Shown in pieces: positions 59,892 through 64,000 of a DNA stretch of 64,000 nt. The translations under genes and the position numbers were made by a program. A model generated the notes under the pieces. That model did no database searches. It saw only the letters and a program-made list of their open reading frames with translations, and had not been told where the DNA came from. The stretch lies in assembly GCF_000019965.1 (NCBI RefSeq), contig NC_010571.1:1240001-1304000 (forward strand), in the 5' to 3' direction. This DNA is from Opitutus terrae PB90-1 (GTDB taxonomy: Bacteria; Verrucomicrobiota; Verrucomicrobiia; Opitutales; Opitutaceae). Positions within the stretch are counted from its first letter, which is position 1. Each line of letters begins with the position of its first letter.

Positions 59892-61864
59892 GTGTTCAGT
59901 TCCGACAGCTCTCGTGCGAACCCCCCTGAGAGGATTGGATAACGGCACCACGTTTTGGGATCGAGGCTCTCGTCATCCAAGTGAAACGAAGGCGCATACC
60001 TCTCTCGCTTCCACTGGTTGCGACTCCAAAGCCGGAAGAACCGCGTCACCCAAACTTTCATCTGGTCGACCTTATACTGAGGAAACTGAACCCCGATGCT
60101 CGCGAGGACTTCTGCCGGACCTTTCTTGTCGCGGATGAACGCGCGTTCACAGGCGTCCAGCACCGTGTAAGGCATCAAATCACCCTCGTCCGTTTGCTTC
60201 TGTTCGGCAGGACGAAGCTCGGCCGTCGGCGCCTGGGCATTCACGAGCCTCAATGCCGGCAGGGCGCCGATACCGTCAGGTCCATGTTGCTCCATCCAGA
60301 CGAGCCATTGGCGCAGGTAGGCTTTGTCGATGCCGGCGATCGGGCTCAGGCCGCCGCACGTGTCTCCGTCCATCGTTGCGTAGCCTACCGCGGCCTCCGA
60401 GCGGTTGCTGGTGGAGAGAAGCAGCGCATTCCGGAGGTTGGCGAGAAACCAAACGCCGGGAGCTCGCACCCGCGCCTGGATGTTTTGAAGCGCGATGTCA
60501 TCGGTTGCCCAAGTGAGCGGACGACCGATCGCCCCGGACACGATGGAGGTGTAGCGCTCCACCAGTTCGCCGACTTCGAACTCCAAAAACTCGGCGCCGA
60601 CAGCTTGGGCGACGGCCCGTGCGGCATCGCGAGTAGTGGCCGAGCTATTCTCCGTGCCCTGATAAACGCACGTGAGGAGTGCCCTGATGACGCTGCCGAC
60701 ATCCCGATGTTCGCGCAGGGCGTGCGCGTAGCCGAGTTTCTTCAGAAAGCCATTCAGTCCGAGTTCCGCGATCCCCATTCGCACCGACAACCCTGCGAGG
60801 CACGTGACCGCCGCTGAGTCCACTCCGCCGCTCAATGAAACAACGAAGCCATGCAACCGGCTTTTTCGCATGTAGTCGAAAAGTGCCAATGCTTCGGCGC
60901 GGGCAAACTCCTCCGCCTTCAACTCAGCACTATTCTCCCAAGGGGCCATGACGATCTTGGCGGGTTCAAACGCAGTAGCCGGCACGGCGAACTTGAGTCG
61001 AACGCAGCCGGCATCGGACGATGTGAGGCCAGGTTGGTGACTCGTGGTCCGAGCCTGGCTCAGGCGCGTCTGCTGAATATCAACAACGGCGGACGTGACC
61101 GTGACGCCCTGGAATGAAAAACGTGGACCAGCGGCGACGAGCTTGCCGCCAGATGCAATCAGCGCACCGCCGTCGTAGATCGCGCGGCCCGCCTCGTTGC
61201 CCACATGATTCGAATACACATACGTCGCTCCGAAAGCTCTCGATCCTTCGAGCACGAAACGCTTGCGGACGTCGAGCTTCCCGAACGCAAAGTGACTCGC
61301 ACTTGGGTTGAAGATCACGTCCACGCCCTTCGATGCCAACGACGCGCCGGGTCTGTTGGCCACCCAAGCGTCTTCGCAGATCTCGAAGCCGATCCGAAGG
61401 CCATCGAGATCGAAAAACACATCGCCGAACGGGTAACTCCGGCCGTCCACGCGCAGTTCATGCTGAACACCGCTTGGCCAAGGTTTGAACCATCGCGGTT
61501 CGTAGTGGATGCCGTCTCCGGCCAGAAACTTCTTCGCCACAAAACCCGCGATGACGCCGTCCACCAGCAGACAGGCACAATTGAACACGGAGTTCTGGTG
61601 CATGACAGGGAGACCAACCGCCACCGCCATGCCCGTCGTCTCACCCGCGATAATGTTGAGTTCCGTCCAAGCGGTTTGGTGAACGAACGGCGCGTGAAAC
61701 GCATCCTCGCAACCATAGCCCGAGATGCACAGTTCTGGTAAGCAGAGGACGCCAACTCCTGTCTCTCGTGCCTGTCTGATGGCAGTGATAATGTTCGCTC
61801 GATTGCTGTCCCAATCCAAGGGCGTCTGGTTGAGGATTCCGGCTGCAACTTTGATAGGCTTCAT
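59888..61864 (-). CDS. nadE: Glutamine-dependent NAD+ synthetase
   Basis: It makes NAD+ from nicotinate adenine dinucleotide, ATP and glutamine. The 658-residue protein has an N-terminal nitrilase-like glutaminase with the Glu-Lys-Cys triad: LCLPELCISGYG, VAKKFLAGDG and FEICEDAW. The synthetase part holds the ATP pyrophosphatase loop SLSGGVDSAAV (near 347) and TSNRSEAAVGYATMDGD. It lies 15 nt after pncB in one operon. Having the glutaminase domain means it does not depend on free ammonia. Confidence 0.95.
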   Translation of the reverse strand: MKPIKVAAGILNQTPLDWDSNRANIITAIRQARETGVGVLCLPELCISGYGCEDAFHAPFVHQTAWTELNIIAGETTGMAVAVGLPVMHQNSVFNCACLLVDGVIAGFVAKKFLAGDGIHYEPRWFKPWPSGVQHELRVDGRSYPFGDVFFDLDGLRIGFEICEDAWVANRPGASLASKGVDVIFNPSASHFAFGKLDVRKRFVLEGSRAFGATYVYSNHVGNEAGRAIYDGGALIASGGKLVAAGPRFSFQGVTVTSAVVDIQQTRLSQARTTSHQPGLTSSDAGCVRLKFAVPATAFEPAKIVMAPWENSAELKAEEFARAEALALFDYMRKSRLHGFVVSLSGGVDSAAVTCLAGLSVRMGIAELGLNGFLKKLGYAHALREHRDVGSVIRALLTCVYQGTENSSATTRDAARAVAQAVGAEFLEFEVGELVERYTSIVSGAIGRPLTWATDDIALQNIQARVRAPGVWFLANLRNALLLSTSNRSEAAVGYATMDGDTCGGLSPIAGIDKAYLRQWLVWMEQHGPDGIGALPALRLVNAQAPTAELRPAEQKQTDEGDLMPYTVLDACERAFIRDKKGPAEVLASIGVQFPQYKVDQMKVWVTRFFRLWSRNQWKRERYAPSFHLDDESLDPKTWCRYPILSGGFARELSELNT

Positions 61865-61879
61865 GACGCTTTCTGCCGC

Positions 61880-63349
61880 TCAGGCAACCTTGCGGTTCTT
61901 GAACACGAGCTGGGTCTTTAGATCGAAAAGACCGGGCTCGAGTCCCACCGGATACTCGTGCGGATTGAGCAGCCGTTTCGTTCCGCCGTAGAGACGATCC
62001 AACTGCTCCCGAGCGCGGGCCCTGATATCTTCCAGCGTGGGGGCAGCGTAGACGAGTTCGCCTCCTCGGAAGACCGGAACGAGGAGATCGTCCGCCACGG
62101 CATCAGCAGGCATCACCTTGCGGCGAGTGACATCCGCAGGATCGACGATCATCCGGGTGTTCAAAGGCATTGCTTCCTCGTTGAAGATCATGTCTCCGAT
62201 GAACTCTCCACCTTTTGTGAACCGGCGGGCTTGGAGAATCCCAGGGTTCGAGATCTTAATCGATTGCTCCGAAAGCTTCACCTTAAATTCCCATTCGCCG
62301 CCGGGAACGCGGGTGGCGGCGAGTTTGTAGACGCCTCCGAGTGCGGGCTGATCATAGGCAGTCACGAGCTTCGTCCCTACGCCCCAAAGCCCGATCTTGG
62401 CTCCCTGCTGCTTCAGGCTCGCGATGATGTGTTCATCGAGATCATTGCTCGCGACAATCACCGCGTCGGGGAACCCCGCTTCATCGAGTATCTTCCTGGC
62501 TTCAATGCTGAGATAGGCGAGGTCGCCCGAATCCAACCGGATTCCGACCATTTCGTGGCCGTTATCCCGCAACCAGCGCCCGGCGGCCACGGCGCGACGA
62601 ACGCCCTCAAGGGTGTCGTAAGTATCGACTAGGAACACGCTGTTATTCGGCATCGCTTCGGCATACGCCTGAAACGCTTCCGCCTCGTCATCGAACGACA
62701 TCACCCAGCTGTGCGCGTGGGTGCCTTTGACAGGAATTCCGAAGACCTGGCCGGCGAGGACATTCGAGGTGGCGGCACAACCGCCAATGTAAGCCGACCT
62801 GCTCGCAGCCAAGGCCCCGTCCACTCCTTGGGCTCGGCGCAAGCCGAACTCCAGAACGGGCTCCCCTTGGGCCGCCTCGCAGATACGAGCGGCCTTCGTC
62901 GCGATGAGTGTCTGGAAATTGATGAAGTTCAGCAGCGCAGTTTCCGCCAACTGGCCTTCTATGATGGGCCCCTTGATCCGCAGCAGCGGTTCGTTCGGAA
63001 ACACAACGGTGCCTTCCGGCACTGCGTCCACGTCACCCGTGAATCGGAACGCACGCAGATACTTGAGGAATGCGGCCTCGAAGAGCGGCTTGCCGTCATT
63101 GCCGACGAGTGTCGCAAGATAGCTCAGCTCCTGCGGGCCGAAACGGAGATTGCGCAGCCAGGTGATCGCATCTGCAAGGCCGGCCGCGATGGTATAGCCG
63201 CTCTTGAACGGCGCCTTTCGGAAGAACAGGTGGAAGACAGCTTCTTTGTGGGCCGTCCCGGTCTTCCAATAGCCGTAGGCCATGGTCAGCTGATAGAGGT
63301 CCGTCAGGAGCGGCGATTCGTGAAAGCAAGGCCGGGTTGCAAGCGTCAT
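61880..63349 (-). CDS. pncB: Nicotinate phosphoribosyltransferase
   Basis: It converts nicotinate and PRPP to nicotinate mononucleotide. The 489-residue protein starts with the family hallmark [16 protein letters not shown], has [10 protein letters not shown]-like [36 protein letters not shown] and [12 protein letters not shown], and [16 protein letters not shown] (phosphate-binding). The ATG at 63349 is directly preceded by an NrtR-type operator (63351-63371), so the transcript leader must be very short or the operator overlaps the promoter. It is the first gene of the salvage operon. Confidence 0.93.
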   Translation of the reverse strand: MTLATRPCFHESPLLTDLYQLTMAYGYWKTGTAHKEAVFHLFFRKAPFKSGYTIAAGLADAITWLRNLRFGPQELSYLATLVGNDGKPLFEAAFLKYLRAFRFTGDVDAVPEGTVVFPNEPLLRIKGPIIEGQLAETALLNFINFQTLIATKAARICEAAQGEPVLEFGLRRAQGVDGALAASRSAYIGGCAATSNVLAGQVFGIPVKGTHAHSWVMSFDDEAEAFQAYAEAMPNNSVFLVDTYDTLEGVRRAVAAGRWLRDNGHEMVGIRLDSGDLAYLSIEARKILDEAGFPDAVIVASNDLDEHIIASLKQQGAKIGLWGVGTKLVTAYDQPALGGVYKLAATRVPGGEWEFKVKLSEQSIKISNPGILQARRFTKGGEFIGDMIFNEEAMPLNTRMIVDPADVTRRKVMPADAVADDLLVPVFRGGELVYAAPTLEDIRARAREQLDRLYGGTKRLLNPHEYPVGLEPGLFDLKTQLVFKNRKVA

Positions 63350-63350
63350 G

Positions 63351-63371
63351 TTAGTGTTGTTTTAACACTAA
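63351..63371. promoter_or_regulatory. pncB: NrtR operator upstream of pncB
   Basis: A perfect inverted repeat TTAGTGTT / AACACTAA with a 5-bp centre. It matches the site before nrtR in length and in nearly all positions. It touches the pncB start codon region, so bound repressor would block the promoter or the start of transcription. Confidence 0.75.
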
Positions 63372-63405
63372 GACGTTTTGTCAACCTTTTGCTGAGGACG
63401 TGCGA

Positions 63406-64000
63406 CTAGATTACAAGGCTGCTCTGTAGCTTCGCTGCAATCTTGGCGGCATTGGGTCGAACACGCACAAGGCGCGGGTTCCATGCGAGCATGGCTTCTC
63501 GGTCGAGCTGCCGCAGAGCGGGATCATCCACCCGATGAGCGAATCCGGTCGCCAGGTCTTGAGTGGCAATCTCCGGCACGATGGCGGCGAAGCGACCTGA
63601 GCGCAGAGCGGCCATTGTCTGCGGGAACGACTGGCAGGAGAGCGCAGGCACGAGCGACACCGAAAGCGACTTTGCCAGGTCACGCAGGCCGGAGGTGAAT
63701 TGACCGTCTGTGGTCTGGGTAGCGAGCGGCAGCTCCGAGAGGAACTCCCGGAGAATCACTTTCTTTCGCTTGGTCAGCAACCCTGCCGGAACCAAGGCAG
63801 TGTATCGGACCACGCCCAGCGATACCGACTTCAAACCTTGAGCGACGGCATTCTTTCGAATGATGCCAAAATCGAGGCGGCACTCGGTGAGCTGCTGCAC
63901 AATTTCGTTCGTTCGCAGATTCGTCGTAGCGAAGTGAACCCCGGGAAACGCATCGATGATCTTTCCCAGTCGAGGGATCACCAGCCACTGAATGAGGCTG
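63406..64000 (-). CDS. LysR family regulator, N-terminus outside window
   Basis: The visible ~198 residues are the effector-binding half of a LysR-type regulator: LVIPRLGKIIDAFPGVHF, then LTECRLDFGIIRKNA, typical of the domain-I strand/helix order (pattern G-x-x-x-LDFGI). The helix-turn-helix part lies beyond base 64,000. It is upstream of pncB on the same strand, separated by the NrtR operator, so it need not regulate the NAD genes. Confidence 0.78.
   Translation of the reverse strand, partial: SLIQWLVIPRLGKIIDAFPGVHFATTNLRTNEIVQQLTECRLDFGIIRKNAVAQGLKSVSLGVVRYTALVPAGLLTKRKKVILREFLSELPLATQTTDGQFTSGLRDLAKSLSVSLVPALSCQSFPQTMAALRSGRFAAIVPEIATQDLATGFAHRVDDPALRQLDREAMLAWNPRLVRVRPNAAKIAAKLQSSLVI

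Overview
The window looks like a piece of a high-GC Verrucomicrobiota chromosome, most likely Opitutaceae. The main clue is the large TonB-dependent receptor with a 'LSPFEVSASE' start to its mature region, supported by the many short palindromic repeats between genes and a sugar-catabolic locus of the kind seen in this group. All assignments come from reading sequence motifs; no database search was run.

Bases 1 to about 27,300 are GC-rich, ordinary-looking chromosome. They hold a truncated glucosamine-6-phosphate deaminase, an AraC regulator, two secreted proteins built almost entirely of tandem TonB-C-like repeats, RtcB, a small TonB-C protein and the TonB-dependent receptor. Next is a compact sugar locus: beta-phosphoglucomutase-like HAD, MFS/GPH transporter, GH65 phosphorylase, GH87-like glucanase and a LacI regulator. 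It reads as an alpha-1,3-glucan (or related alpha-glucan) route ending in glucose 6-phosphate. Then come a membrane protein fusing a DoxX-like domain to a complete copper nitrite reductase (NirK) module, a GreA/GreB-like factor, an alpha/beta hydrolase, IF-1 and an ABC-F ATPase.

At about 27.2 kb the character changes. A tRNA(CAU) gene, probably tRNA-Ile2, is flanked on one side by a duplicated fragment of its own 3' end. On the other side lies an array of repeated sites that looks like the end of a Tn7-like transposon. From here to 49.4 kb is a lower-GC accessory region rich in candidate defence genes. These are a frameshifted hypothetical gene, a PD-(D/E)XK-like protein with a PLD-family protein, a 2,099-residue Mrr-nuclease/TPR/PIN-like protein followed by an HNH protein, a nuclease-STAND ATPase with two small downstream genes, an MbcA/ParS-like protein between two copies of a ~360-bp repeat, a GumN/TraB-like protein with an unknown partner, and an unusual regulatory module. 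That module has two tiny paralogous basic peptides, each preceded by TTGACA, a 17-nt spacer and five 11-bp direct repeats, around a helix-turn-helix gene.

At 49.4-49.7 kb a second copy of the same tRNA is interrupted in the anticodon loop by a 220-nt group I intron resembling the Azoarcus tRNA-Ile intron. Immediately next to it are tniQ, tnsC and a fused tnsAB gene, with a divergent repressor whose S24 domain has lost its catalytic serine. Together these define a Tn7-like transposition core. No CRISPR array or Cas gene is visible.

From 56.1 kb to the end is a minus-strand NAD salvage cluster: pncB, nadE, a small unknown protein coupled to nadE, nrtR, pncA, an SPFH protein and an NAD-kinase-like protein, then a truncated LysR regulator. 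Two near-identical 21-bp operators, before pncB and before nrtR, indicate control by NrtR. The right end of the mobile element was not found, so the NAD cluster could be flanking chromosome or cargo.
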